From the NCBI GenBank assembly GCA_008973525.1, contig WACJ01000095.1:62001-126000 (forward strand): DNA of 64,000 nt, read 5' to 3'. Position 1 is the stretch's first letter. Each line of letters begins with the position of its first letter. The stretch comes from Stenopsyche tienmushanensis. Lineage: Eukaryota; Arthropoda; Insecta; Trichoptera; Stenopsychidae. The position numbers were made by a program, and so were the translations under genes. The notes under the pieces were generated by a model, which saw nothing but the letters and a program-made list of their open reading frames with translations, was not told the origin of the DNA and did not search any database. Below are positions 11,143 through 22,789 of this stretch, in pieces.

Positions 11143-14100
11143 ATGGCGGATACTAGCAAAGAGGAGCTTCGCAAGGAGATCAACGGTAACTTTGTTCCGC
11201 GATAAATTCCTAATTATTTTTCGAATACATGTTGCCCGGGAACAACGCCGCGATATTTTTTCCGGACCGAGCTACCGACGCCGATCGCTATGCCGGTTCA
11301 GTTTATCGCCGTCTTACATTACATTACCATCGATCATTGAGGATTAGCAAATAGACTGCTAAATATGCGTCAAATTTTTCGTTTGCGTGTTTCCGAACGA
11401 GGTTATCGCTTTAGTTTTGATGCCGGCTTATTATTTTTCGAATAACCCTCGTCCGCCATATTTTTTTGGCCGTAATCGCCATAGAAAGCGTCCTCCCGGT
11501 TTTTGTTTACTAACGATGTCTCTTCTATGCACTCAATAAAGTATTTATGTTTTTTCATTATAATTTATAACAAAGACGTGATCAATTGATGCACGCGCCT
11601 TCGATGCTAAGATTTCGTAACCTCTAAATCTAACAATTAAGTTATATCAATGTATTTTTCAATAAATTAATTTATAATACAAGATTCATTGTATATACAT
11701 GTTCTATTAATATTTGATCATCATTATTTTATTTACATCCAAAACAGTGCAGAAAACATTGATATAATATTATTCGTCGCATAATAATATTTCATATCAT
11801 TGTCTATAATATATTGAAATAAATATATAATGCAATTTTTTTTCATATACAGCTATCCTTAAGGATGCAGATTTGGCAGCCACGTCTGCCAAAAAGGTAC
11901 GGGAGCAACTAGAAGAAAAGCTCGGTGAAAGTCTCGCTCATAGGAAAAGTGATATTCGTGATCTCGTTAAGGAATATGTAGATTCAAGGGAAGAGGGCTC
12001 CGAAGAAAGCCAGTCAGATGAAGAAGGTTCAGATGAGGTATATATATGAAATATTAAATGATGTTTCTATCTTGTTGGGCTTAAAAATGTTTGATTTTTT
12101 TCCGCTAAAAGTATTGAATATAGAATGTTGATATTTAATGTGTTGACTAGGCAGTCGTTATTGAACATAAATATAATTGTTTTAAATTTGGCAAAACATG
12201 GTACATTATTTGTCTCGAAAGTCCTAAGTCGCGGACAAATAATTCTAGATCAACCGATGAAGACGTTTGTTATAATTATATATATTAAGCTGACCGCTCT
12301 TCGTCTTCGGGTCCAATCTTGCCTTTGTAGATGCTGCGGAATTTGCAGCGTCAGCTTTTATCACGTGCGCCATATTCCTTTTCTTGGCCATTATTTTCCA
12401 GTAGGAAGGTGATACCTTCGTTGAAAATACATGCGGCAATAAAAGCGACAGATCTGAGTATATCGGACAAAGGAGTTTCTGAACCTCAGTTGCAAGTAAT
12501 TTGTTGTCTGCCCTCTGCGTATCTCCTTGCACCGCGAGTCAGACCCAGCAATTGTTCGCCCAGGTCTCACTATAACTTTGCAGAATTTATTTATATTAAC
12601 TTGAAATTTACCGAACGTATTCTTAACCCCTTATTGTGCTAAATTATTATTAGATTAGAATCGGTGCTTTCGAATATTTTCATTGAATAAAGACAATGCG
12701 TGTGAATACCACAAATATTTAACTGACATTACAGTTTATGGAATTTAAATGCACTGTTTTTCTTTTCATAATAGGTAGTCCATAGTGGGTATCTTTCTCT
12801 TATTCTTTCTAAGGGTACCGGTTAGGATTAAATATTTTTTCAATAGTTTAGCTGATGTAAAAAAAAAATCAACCGTCTTAACCCCTACGGGAGTAATTAC
12901 AAGGACCCTCCGTAACCCCCTCCACTATTCAGAAAGAACACTCTTGTACATTGAAGCTCAGAGACAGAGAGAACTTAGTGCAGTTCGGGAGACTGAGACG
13001 GAGAGCTTCCCTGCATACATCGCATGATTGTATAGATCGTTAACCCAAATTTATAGACTAATAATGATTTTGAATTCAAGTTTGTTATTTGTTTACGCAA
13101 AGAAATGACCGGATATTGTGTGCTATGGACAATGTTTGCTTTTTTTAACTACTTGCCGTTCTTCGCTGCGTGTTGAATGAGTCATTGTCCAATTAACATT
13201 TCCTTTAAAAGGAGGAGCAAATGAATCGATTTTTTGTGCATTGTTTATGTAAAGAAAGGCAGTGTCCTTGTATGTATGTAGTATTTATTTACAATTGACT
13301 CTGCCTCGAATTGAAGATTGTCTTACGCTGATAGGAGCTGACAGAAAGTAATCGGTGTAAAGCGATTATGACATCAACGACTTTCATCGATTTTAAATTT
13401 GCTCACTAACGAAAGGGTTAACCCTTTATTGGTACCGTACCATGTCTATGACCACTCTATTTCCCTGACCGTTTTCCCCTACGATTATAGACCAATCCAG
13501 AATAAATTTGTAAATTTAATGTATTAGGGTGTCCCATAAGTTTCTTTCGTTATCATATTAAGAAAAAAATAAACAGTAATTTGTATTACATCAAAATTTA
13601 TTAAATAATATTTGATCCATTCTATTCTATTACCTTTCTTCATCCGTCCGGAAGTCTAGGAATAAGTATTATGAGAAATAAGAACAATTAGTAAAGGCCG
13701 GAGAAACACTGTAAGTCACCGACTGATAAAATTCCCTTCCGCTGAAATACGCAAAATATTTATCAACAAATTATTTATTTCCATCGCTGCAGATGAATAC
13801 TTATCTAATATATAAAAAATATTTTTTGTTTGTTCGTATTTAATGCGCTGCTATATCGTTCATTCGATTGCGATAAAACTTTGTTAACTTACTGTTTACA
13901 ATTGCGGGAATAACATGGGCATAGTAAAAATATTGTTTATGTATGCAATTTGTCATGCGAGACGTTTAGCGTATGCACTACGTTGGCGCATATTGATCTG
14001 GTGGTTGCTAAGGTAAATAAAGCACTACAACTGTCGATTGTTATATATAAGTGTTCGGTCTAAAGGTTAAACATTGGCTCTATTCGATACACGGAGATAA

Positions 14101-14809
14101 AAAAGATTTTTATTAACCAACAAGGCAGAAACCTCCCTAAAGTATTTTTATTTTGATTTTACTAAATGTGATCTTTTATTATATGTTAAAGGAAGAGGAG
14201 AACAATAAAAAAAAGCCTGTAAAACGGCCGGCTCCTCCAGCCAAAAAACAGAATGCAAAAAAAAGCAAAGGGGATTCCAGCTCTGAAGAAGAGGAGAGCG
14301 AACCGGAGGAAGGTTCCAACGAGTCAGACGACGATTCATATCCACCCAAGAAACCCATTCCCAAAAAGAAAGCTCCGCCCAAGCGAAAAGGCAAAGGCTC
14401 CGATTCCGACTCTGACAGCGATTGGGGCAAGGGCGGAGGCGGCGGCGGCGGAAAAGCCAGGAAAACACCCGCTGCAGTAAGTATTATACAAATATAAAAT
14501 CGACATCGCGCATCCGTCTCGGAACGAAATTAACGCAATCCGCTCTTGCAGGGCCGAGGGAAAGGCGGCAAAGGATACACGCGAGCGTACAAGCTGTCAC
14601 CGCAGTTGGCCTCGCTCATGGGCAAGGAGTCGATGGCCCGCCACGAAGTCGTCAAGAAGATGTGGGCGCTCATCAAGGAGAGGAATCTGTACGATCCGAA
14701 CAATAAGCAGTTTGCGATATGCGACGAGGACCTCTTCAAAGTCATAGGTACCAAGCGTTTCCGCACGTTCGGCATGATGAAGTATCTAAAGTCGCATTTC
14801 CGCGATTAA
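11143..14809 (+). CDS. DEK-C and SWIB domain nuclear protein
   Basis: Four exons: 11143-11185, 11853-12037, 14192-14476 and 14552-14809, giving 256 residues; phases 1, 0, 0 fit. Residues 5-60 (EELRKEINAILKD...VREQLEEKL...RKSDIRDLVKEY) match a DEK C-terminal-type domain. Residues 60-170 are low complexity: acidic serine runs, KKPxPKKK basic patches, an SDSDSDSD run and a glycine run, likely disordered and nuclear. Residues 181-252 are a SWIB/MDM2 domain (KLSPQLASLMG, MARHEVVKKMWALIKERNL, ICDEDLFKVIG, MMKYLKSHF). The same order is seen in yeast UAF30/spp27-type transcription factors, so a role in chromatin or RNA polymerase I transcription is inferred. The start lies in a CpG-richer patch (11080-11180). 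The acceptor of exon 3 (TATGTTAAAG) is weak, but the frame and composition support it. Confidence 0.88.
12038..14191. other. Long repeat-bearing intron of the SWIB gene
   Basis: This 2.15 kb intron holds open stretches (12331-12642, 12785-13027) without a recognisable domain, a GGGTTAACCC junction at about 13416-13425 that looks like two TTAA-type element ends, a mariner-like terminus near 13527 (AGGGTGTCCCATAAGTTTC) with no partner found, and a copy of repeat family A at 13805-14000. Confidence 0.5.
13805..14000 (+). repeat. Repeat family A (Helitron-like), plus copy
   Basis: Starts TAATATATAAAAAATAT, then GTTTGTTCGTATTTAATGCG and GATTGCGATAAAACT, TTACTGTTTACA and CGGGAATAACATGGGCATAG, closely following 32240-32390. 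It is truncated relative to the 32230 copy. Confidence 0.6.
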
Positions 14810-17520
14810 AACTTGTCATTTACGCATAACTTTAACAATCTTAAGACTTGTTGAATATAATTTCGATTCAGATAAGATCACACGTGATCGGTTTTATGTT
14901 TGTAACATTGTACTCGGTCTCGACGCATTTGTTTTGTTCTCATTTTTCCGCTCAGAGGTACGTTAATAAAACGTACGAAATTAGATTCTTATTCAGATTT
15001 AGTTGTATAAAAGTTCCGATGGATAGGGCTGTTTTAGTTTTGAGGATTTTTTTTTTTTGTAGAAGCAATTCAATAGCTTATTTTGTTTTATTGTATTATG
15101 CTAGAGTATATGGACTGTGAAGTTATTGTCAAATATATTCGTGTTTCTTATTTTTTAATTTTATAATGAATTTTTGAGTCGTTCGAGTTGTTTGATAAGT
15201 ATTGGCATTTCTCACTGCAATGTACTGAAGTTTTTATGTTCAATCTCAATGGTGTGGTGCGCGGGGAAGCTAATAAAATAACCCGTGGGAAATTTCGGTT
15301 GTGATATGCTAGCATTACTTAGCTCAAATTAATAAAAATTGACTAGTAATAATCTAGAGTAATATTGAAAAGTGTGTTTGACTGTAATTGGAAGTTGTAA
15401 ATAATTGATGCGTATTGGTAATGTGCCAATGCTTTACAAATGCCTTTGATTCCTCATCTATTAATTATGAGCATATTTGAAAGATTCCTCATTGACTAGT
15501 CGCTAGTTCCGCATTTTTAAATTTATTCTCGGATTTAATTTGCATTTAACGTATTCAATGAACGCTGAACTGAATTGTTCAGCAGCTATTAGTGTTAAGT
15601 TAGGTCGATTTGCTTTGTAATAGATTATTATTTTTATATAATATGCGCGTGTGTATGAGAAATTATTTTTGCCTTAGTATATATGTGATTAAATATATAT
15701 ATATACAATTGACTGCGTATCGATTTTGTGTTTATCGTTGATGAAATTTCATTTAAAGAACGCGTTCTTTACAAACATGTGTATTTTTGTGTTTAAGTCG
15801 ACGAGATTTTTGAATCAGAATTGATGCTCCTTTCAAAGCTTGCAGTAGAAATAAAAAGACTAGTCAGGATTATTTTTTATCTTGAATCGTTAAGTAAGCG
15901 TATCTTTACTAATTTGACTCTACGCTTGAATAAATATTGCACTATTTTAAGGAACACTTTTACTTTCGATCTGCATTTCTAAACGAAGCTGCTGTCATAT
16001 CAAGTCTTTATTTTCGTTTTGATTCCAAATGGAAATAATTTCTAATATCGTACAATCAATGAATTAGAACTGTTTATGTATCTGAAGATTTAAAAAAAAA
16101 ATTGATGAAGATATTTTTTTTTTATATAAGTATAGAATCATAGATGCCATAAAATATTGGATATTTCATTCAAGTTTAATAATAATAGTTCATAAGTGCT
16201 GATCACTACACGTCGAACCATAAAATCAAAACAGACCTTTTGCGACTCGTCGGTCCGAACGTCGAGCAAACTATTTTAATATTAACAGTTGCCAAATCGT
16301 TAATTTCCATTTGAAAAAGATTTATTGCAAAGCAAAAGGTTCCTCACTATTTTTTATGTTTGGATTCACGTCATTTCAGAGGATTGAAGACCACTTAAAA
16401 CTAAAAATGTATTCAATAAATATTTTTGTAAAATTACCAAATCTTGTCGGTTTGGTGAAGGGATGTTGCGTTCATATGAACGAACATCTCCTGTACATTT
16501 TTTGTATTTTTACAAAGTTATATTGTGGTTTTTAGAGTGATCATTAGTTTAATTAATATATATTAAGTATAAAATAGTTTTGTGTCAAGAAGTAATGACT
16601 GTATGTCAAAAAAATAATATATAAAAAATATAAATGTACATTTGTTTTATTTCTGCATCATACATTTTATTTGACCAGTTATTTCTTTACAGAATATTTA
16701 TTAAAACGATCATTTGTATCCTTTGTCTAAGGTTTTAAACTGTCGAGGATTTATATCGGCGGAATAATATTTAACATACCTCACAAGCTAAAAGTTACAA
16801 GAATATTTTACTTTTAGACAAAACCCAACCTCTTTTAACTACCTAGTAACATTATTTATTAGATGAAAGTAAACTCGTTATCTACACCATGTTAGACTTA
16901 CAGCCATCAGAAGAACATATTTGAAATAATTGATTACTTATGGGTCTCCCTAATATATAAATCTAATGTCTACAAGTTTACGTCTTAGTTTAGTCTTCCA
17001 TTTGACAACAAACATACCCCTCAAAACGAAAAAAGACTGACGCCGCAAGGAATTCAACTCCGGAATGGACGCAAAAAAATAAACAAGAACTGTTATGCAC
17101 AACAATCAAACAGAAAAGCCTGTCTGTAAGATTCAACCAAAATTTTATCATGCCAATTCTATGTTGCTCATTTGACAAACATTGAGTAACTGTGCGTGTG
17201 GATTTCATTGGAAAAAATTATACATATGTTTAGGATATTTCCATGAGGATCGTGACAATCCTGAATATTTTTGTAAAGTTGCTCCACGCTACAAATATTA
17301 ATGTAAATTTATCTCCTCATAAATATTTGGATTGTTAGGTGTTTTTATCGAACCGCTTAAATCTTTGAATTTGCATAAAAGAACCTCTAGATCGTAGGCT
17401 CCTAACCTATGGGTCACTAAATTATACAGTCGATAAAAAAAGATTCACTCTAATGCAATTTTTATTTTAAATGATGTCTTGAAGTTGGAATAATTTCATA
17501 TATAATATATATTTAAAATT
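14810..17520. other. SWIB gene 3-prime UTR and intergenic DNA
   Basis: Several AATAAA hexamers follow the stop (for example near 14964 and 15272), so alternative 3-prime ends are possible. Open frames at 14848-15120 and 16311-16535 show no family similarity. Nothing else was recognised. Confidence 0.45.
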
Positions 17521-17879
17521 AAAATAAGTGTAATTCCAAGAGGAAGCTCTCTTCCGATCACCTGGTGGTCTTCGCCAAGGAGGCATACGAACAGGCCGAC
17601 TGCAACAGTAAATGAATTAAACCATTCAGAAATTTATTTTATTATTTCCCCGGCAATGGAAATAATGTAAATATTCAGAAGAATATCTGAAATTCGGTTT
17701 TACTAACTTGACTACCGATGGAATGGAGAAGCCACGTACATTTATTGTGCAAAGTTATTCTTAGTCATGAGTCTATGAAACCTTGAACACGGCATTAATG
17801 CAAGCATCATATGAAGTTGCATTAGAAATTGCCAAGCAAAAAAAAAACAATCGGAGAAAAGCTAATCATTCATGTTGAA

Positions 17880-19085
17880 GATGGTGGAATTACTTCTCGG
17901 AGACTAATGAACTAAAGATGCAACGAATATCTCTGCCTAATAATATAATACTATTCAGCGGCGTATATCAGAACTGTCCGCAGACGTTAAAGAGCAGATT
18001 TTTAATTAAATCAAATATTCACCATTGTTTTCTTTTCAAGTTGATGAGCTGACGTAAGCTCATGTGCTCAGTTGCTTGTCTTTGTGAAATATATTCATTC
18101 AGATAATATCAAAGAAGAGTTCCTATTCTGTAATGGACTTGAAACTACTACAAAAAGTGAGGATATTATGGAGAAGAAACATACGTTTTTTGAGACTGGA
18201 GGATTAAAATGGAAAAACGTCTGTGGGGTTTGTACGAATGGTACACCATCTATGCTTGAGTCAAAATCGAGTTCTGGAGCTCTTAATACCCGTCTGTTTA
18301 AAGAACTGTTGTAAAGACATGGATTCTGATTATGATGTTCTTTTCTATAATGCAGTACGCTGGTTGTCGAAAGGAAATGTTGTGAATCATGTCTATGGAT
18401 TGAAAGATGAAATCAAGTTGTTCTTAGAAGCGCAAGAGAAACATGACCTTTTGGTATACTTTAATTACAAAGCTTGGTTAAAAAAAGTAGCATATCTAGC
18501 AGATATATTAGAATAAAATAAGCTTAACCTGAAACTTCAGGGAAAGGAAAGGAATATTATCACATTTAAGGAAAATCTCGGGGCATTTTTATCCAAGCTG
18601 CAAAACTGGCGAAGAAAAATAAATCTTGGAAACGTTGCCAAGTTTGATAAACTCTGCAGTGTGGTAGATGAATTTGAAGAAGGAGATTATTGGGCATCTC
18701 GAATCGCTTAAAAAAACTTCAGCATTACTTTCCTGAGCTGAAAGAAGAAACTATATTGACACGAAATCAATTTTCTGTTTCACTTAATTTAGCCAGCATT
18801 CCCGATGAATTCTTGAATTTGCGGAATGATTCCTCGGTACGTAACTTTTTTTAATGAAAAATTACCCACACAATTCTGGCGTGCTATGAATCATTCATAC
18901 CCAAATGTGACGATGTTTGCCTTTCGGCTTTCAGTTTAATTTGTGTGTACGAGGCTAAATTTTCAACTCTTCTTCATTTAAAAATAAAAGAAAGAAATTG
19001 AATGATATGAGGTTGGCGTTAACAAAAACTCACCAGCGAATTTTGAGACTGGTTAATAACATGCAATTTCAACCAACGCATTAAA
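17880..19085 (+). pseudogene. hAT-type transposase pseudogene (ZBED/SCAND3-like)
   Basis: Broken plus-strand frames follow the order of the DUF4371/hAT transposases also seen in ZBED5- and SCAND3-like proteins. Landmarks: a WKNVCGVCTNGTPSMLESKS block (18210-18270), a VRWLSKGNVV block (18356-18390), FLEAQEKHDLL (18420-18460), AYLADILE then LNLKLQGKERNI (18490-18560), KLCSVVDEFEEGD, and a C-terminal segment near 19000-19085. Stops and frameshifts separate the pieces. The CTDG...M type motif marks the catalytic domain region. No flanking terminal repeats were identified. Confidence 0.7.
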
Positions 19086-19194
19086 TTAATCATTAAACAT
19101 AATTTAAAATAAAATTATACCAAAAAAAATGTTATTGTTATTTTTTTGTGAATTTAATTAACAACCAAAAATAAACCCATCCTGGAGATTTAAC

Positions 19195-19270
19195 CTCCTT
19201 CCTACAAGAATTAAAAATGCCACACATCTGCGTCTAAGAATTTGGGAACAGATGAAAATGTTGGAATATT
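19195..19270 (+). mobile_element. RTE-like LINE 3-prime scrap
   Basis: The frame NATHLRLRIWEQMK resembles the end of the RTE-like reverse transcriptase at 22610-22660 (DAAHLGLSN). Very short and eroded. Confidence 0.35.
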
Positions 19271-19329
19271 TTGTGTGTGAGCTTGTTATCTACAGCTGGA
19301 TCTAATAAACACAGAAAGAGAAGGAAAAA

Positions 19330-21160
19330 AAGTTGGTTATTTAAATAGTAATTTTATTTGATTGCAAATCTACATCATACGAAGAAAAATAAATTGTTAA
19401 CATAAACATGGATTGCTGCAAGAAGAATGTCATATTTTATTACATCGCAATTTTAATAATCTTAAAGTTTCAATTATTTTAATCCAAACATTAGGCTAGC
19501 CGTTTATGAAAGGTAAATTTTATCCACAATAGATTGATTTTCAAATATAAATATTAGATTACATTGCGGATATATACGTGGTAGAATAAGATAAGAACGT
19601 ATGACATTTTTGATGTAACATTATAAAATTAAATTTACAATTTCAAGCCTGATTTAATAGACAACAAAAGACACTACACATTGACAAAATAATAATCCTT
19701 AAACCTACTGGTAAATTAAAAATCGAATATGTTTATCAAAGTAATATGTTTCTACATCGTAAAATTAAAATAAGTTCAACAATCTATATGCGGTAAGTAT
19801 ACAGCCGTTTTACTCATCAGAATATTCAATTTAAAAAAATATATATATTAACGTCTTACGAGACTCGTCTTTCGATATGCTTTAAAAATTCCTCCACATC
19901 TGATATGGGAAAAGAATATTCATACATCAGATAAAAATTCAATCCTTCAAATCGGAATGCAGTCGTATCGTTTCATTCTGCAGCAATTACATCTATAATA
20001 CTGACGAATTTTATTAATTTTCATGTTGCAAATTTCATATAATAAAGTGGACACGAAGCAAATTCAAAGCTGTTATTTAAATAGATACAAATAGCTGAAA
20101 TTCAAAGCGAGATTTAACGCCGTAATGGCATCGTAACGGAGATTTTTTATAAAAGGGACGGATCTGTTAAGAAAATTGGCGTCAATTAAAATAAAATCAA
20201 TCTCCTCAATGTCTTTTCGCCATCGTTGTAATTGTATTCGTAAAAATGATATGATTTGAATTGACGTATTGCGTTTGCCATTTTCCACAGTTTTAAATTG
20301 AACAAACGTTAATAAATGCACCACTACGTAATTAAAAAAATAGTTAACCCATTAACCTTCGAATATGTGTTTAAAAAAAAAATATCATTTTTAGCAATAC
20401 GCGCTAAGGAACGAAATACTAAAACTCTAAAAATGCAAAATTACTTATTGTTGAAAAATAAAAAAATCTAATCACAACGTACATAACACAATAATAAAGC
20501 TTTTTCATGCGTTTTGGACAACGTATGAATTCAAAACAGATACAAACACTTAAGTCGATTTTACAATTAAACTTGAGCAATTGAACGTAATTAAATGAAA
20601 AAGGTAGCGGTTTAAGCAAATAAAATATTTTATTTGGGTACTCAATAAGCTAAAATCGTTTACTTTTATATTCGCACGATTTTCTTTTCCGTGTTTACGT
20701 CCATTGAAAAAGCGAATTGGAGCGACGATGGATATAATATTCATGCAATACATTTGTTTATTAAATGGATTAACAATAACATTGTCAATTTGGATAAAAC
20801 ATAATTAAGATGTTTAATCATGTAATCAAATATTTCAGAAAATAATGACCCAAAGATTTTGTAGTAGCGAGAAGAGTAGGGCGACGTATTTAAAGTGTAT
20901 ACGCGCACCTCCCTCGTCCAATGCATGATCGTTACTAAACCTACGCGATAGTAAACATTAGGTTCCGCTCTTTGAAATGTGCGCCAACCCATCCTTCTTG
21001 GAATAATTGTCGCTTTAGGACGTGTATTTCAAGTAAGGAAGTTTCCATGCCGCATCCTGTACATCGGGCTCAATACATATTAGTGGTGCCGGAAAGACAA
21101 ATATTCTTAAATACAATTATAGTGTGTAATTCCTGACGCGATTACTTTCAGCCCTGATCC
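19330..21160. other. AT-rich intergenic DNA
   Basis: Minus-strand open stretches at 20073-20324, 20419-20619, 20550-20753 and 20741-20992 show no recognisable domain and are probably chance frames in AT-rich DNA. Confidence 0.45.
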
Positions 21161-21170
21161 AATGTGAGCA

Positions 21171-21680
21171 TCATAAAATCATACCGATCCCAAGTAAGCT
21201 GGTGAGGTTGTCGAGGATGTGTGTGTCTCGATCTGTTAGTATAGTGCGCTTCAACGGTGACTTGCCGGAGCCTTTTGAGATGACGACCGGATTCAGACAG
21301 GGTGATGCCCTCTCCCCATTACTGCCCATGGACATGCAGATCAATGGATGGATAATACAATGCATCTGGCCTTTGCTAACAACATCAACGTCGTGGTTAA
21401 AACGAAATCGGAAGCTTTGGTGGCAAATTAACTATGAAAAGACGAAATATACAGTAGTATCGACTGTGAAAGCTGGAGGTTACACCCCCGTGAGTGTTGA
21501 CAATGAAAATATTGAAAGGGTCCAAAAGTTCAAATACCTTGGATCCATCCTCATGAAGAACGAAATAACCTCCAAGATTCAACTCGGTAATCGGTGCTAT
21601 CGTGGCCTGAAAAACATATTAGGGAATAAATAATTATCGGCGAGAACAAAGATTACAATTTATAAAACATTAATAAGGCC
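21171..21680 (+). mobile_element. RTE-like LINE, reverse transcriptase part (5-prime of a nested insertion)
   Basis: The frame reads LVRLSRMC, SIVRFNGDLPEPFEM, GFRQGDALSPLL, then FANNINVVVKTKSEAL, NYEKTKY, and VQKFKYLGSILMKNEITSKI. This is the fingers/palm-to-thumb part of an RTE-like reverse transcriptase. The catalytic FADD box reads FANN at 21372-21383, both aspartates changed to asparagine, and the frame shifts nearby. It breaks at about 21680 (TLIRP) where R1-like sequence starts; the C-terminal tail resumes at about 22555. Confidence 0.75.
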
Positions 21681-22530
21681 TTCATGGATGATGTCGCACT
21701 GCTGGTGACAGCTCGGCATCCATGCGAAATAAAGGCGACGGGCAATGAAGCCCTCGCCAGAATCAACGTGTGAATGCGGGAAAATCGCCTGCAGTTGGCA
21801 GCAGAAAAAACAGAGGCAATGATCTGCAGCAGGGTCAAACAGCTTGTCATCAACGGTCACGAGGTTGAATACAGCAAAACGCTTAGATACCTCGAGATCA
21901 TCATGGACAACAAGCTGACCTTTAGCAAGCGCATAGAAGCAGTTGTGCAGAAGATAGCCAGCGAGCTAGGAAGGCTCATGCCCAATATTGAAGAGCCAAA
22001 GCCGTGCAGAAGACGAATTATAAATGAGGCAATACACTCAATCCTTCTGTACGGAGCCTTCAAAAATCGCAGCAAACATGACCAGAAACTGATGCAAGCC
22101 TGGTAACAGAGATGGGATCAATCCAGCAAGGAAAGATGAACCCACCAACTTATCCCAGTCATAAGTCGGTGGAAAACGCAAGTGCTCACGGGACATGGAT
22201 GTTTCGGTGCGTATTTGAAGATCGGCAAGGAAACATCCGCGACGTGCCATCGCTGTCAAGCAGAGGTCAATGATGCGAAACATCGATGATTGTGTGGACA
22301 CCCCAGAGGAACACGCTGAAACAAGCACTCGGGGTATCCGAGCTCAACGTCGAGAACATGATCCACAGCATGATGGTGAGCAAGAAGAACTGGGACCTTT
22401 GGCGAGATTACAAACACAGGACCAGACTACCTGTCACTCCGAAGCAACGTGATAAACAATACCGGGGGGGATAGAGAAGGGTAAGGGAGGGGTTTAGTCA
22501 GTAGGAATCTAACACTACCCTGGGAACACT
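21680..22530 (+). mobile_element. R1-like LINE, 3-prime half, nested in the RTE-like element
   Basis: The sequence reads FMDDVALLVTAR, ARINV, MRENRLQLAAEKTEAMIC, SKTLRYLEIIMDNKLTF, then VVQKIASELGRLMPNI and IHSILLYGA. This is the R1-clade reverse transcriptase from the (F/Y)xDD box onward. A zinc-knuckle-like CHRCQAEVNDAKH lies near 22250-22280, and the tail ends with a GGGGTTTAGTCAGT...CACTACCCTGGG 3-prime block. Stops and frameshifts interrupt it. Being 5-prime truncated is typical of LINE insertion. It sits in another LINE, not in a 28S rRNA gene. Confidence 0.75.
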
Positions 22531-22552
22531 AATAGAATTTGAACCATTTTGA

Positions 22553-22770
22553 ATTCGGGGCCGAATAGCAGTAGACCCATCGGAAGACCTCGGCTACTCA
22601 GGGCTGATCAGATCAAAAAAGACGCCGCACATCTGGGCCTGAGCAATTGAACAGACGAAAATAGCGGCAAGCGTTGTCGGTGGCTGGAGCTCTCTTATAG
22701 GGCTGAAGGAGCCACCCAAAGTAAAAAGATGGGTAGTTCCAAACATGGAAACGTATGAAAAGCGAAGAAA
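22553..22770 (+). mobile_element. RTE-like LINE, C-terminal tail (3-prime of the nested insertion)
   Basis: The frame reads RPIGRPRLL, ADQIKKDAAHLGLSN, TDENSGKRCRWLELS, matching the GRPRxRWxDQ...DAxxLG tail of RTE-clade reverse transcriptases. A related tail with the same CCGTCGGAAAACCTCGACTA pattern ends the element at about 40675-40700. Together with 21171-21680 it brackets the R1-like insertion. Confidence 0.65.
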
Positions 22771-22789
22771 ACTTGTCTTTTAAATAATG

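Noticed and set aside
14148..14480. Several overlapping frames on both strands around the SWIB gene exon 3
   Set aside because: Shadows of the low-complexity exon; only the frame that splices in phase to exons 2 and 4 is kept.
17530..17610. A GC-richer stretch reading SSDHLVVFAKEAYEQADCNS as a host exon
   Set aside because: Too short, ends in a stop soon after, and no splice partner or family was found; left unassigned.
22270..22474. Two short plus-strand frames as small genes
   Set aside because: They are the broken C-terminal end of the R1-like LINE.
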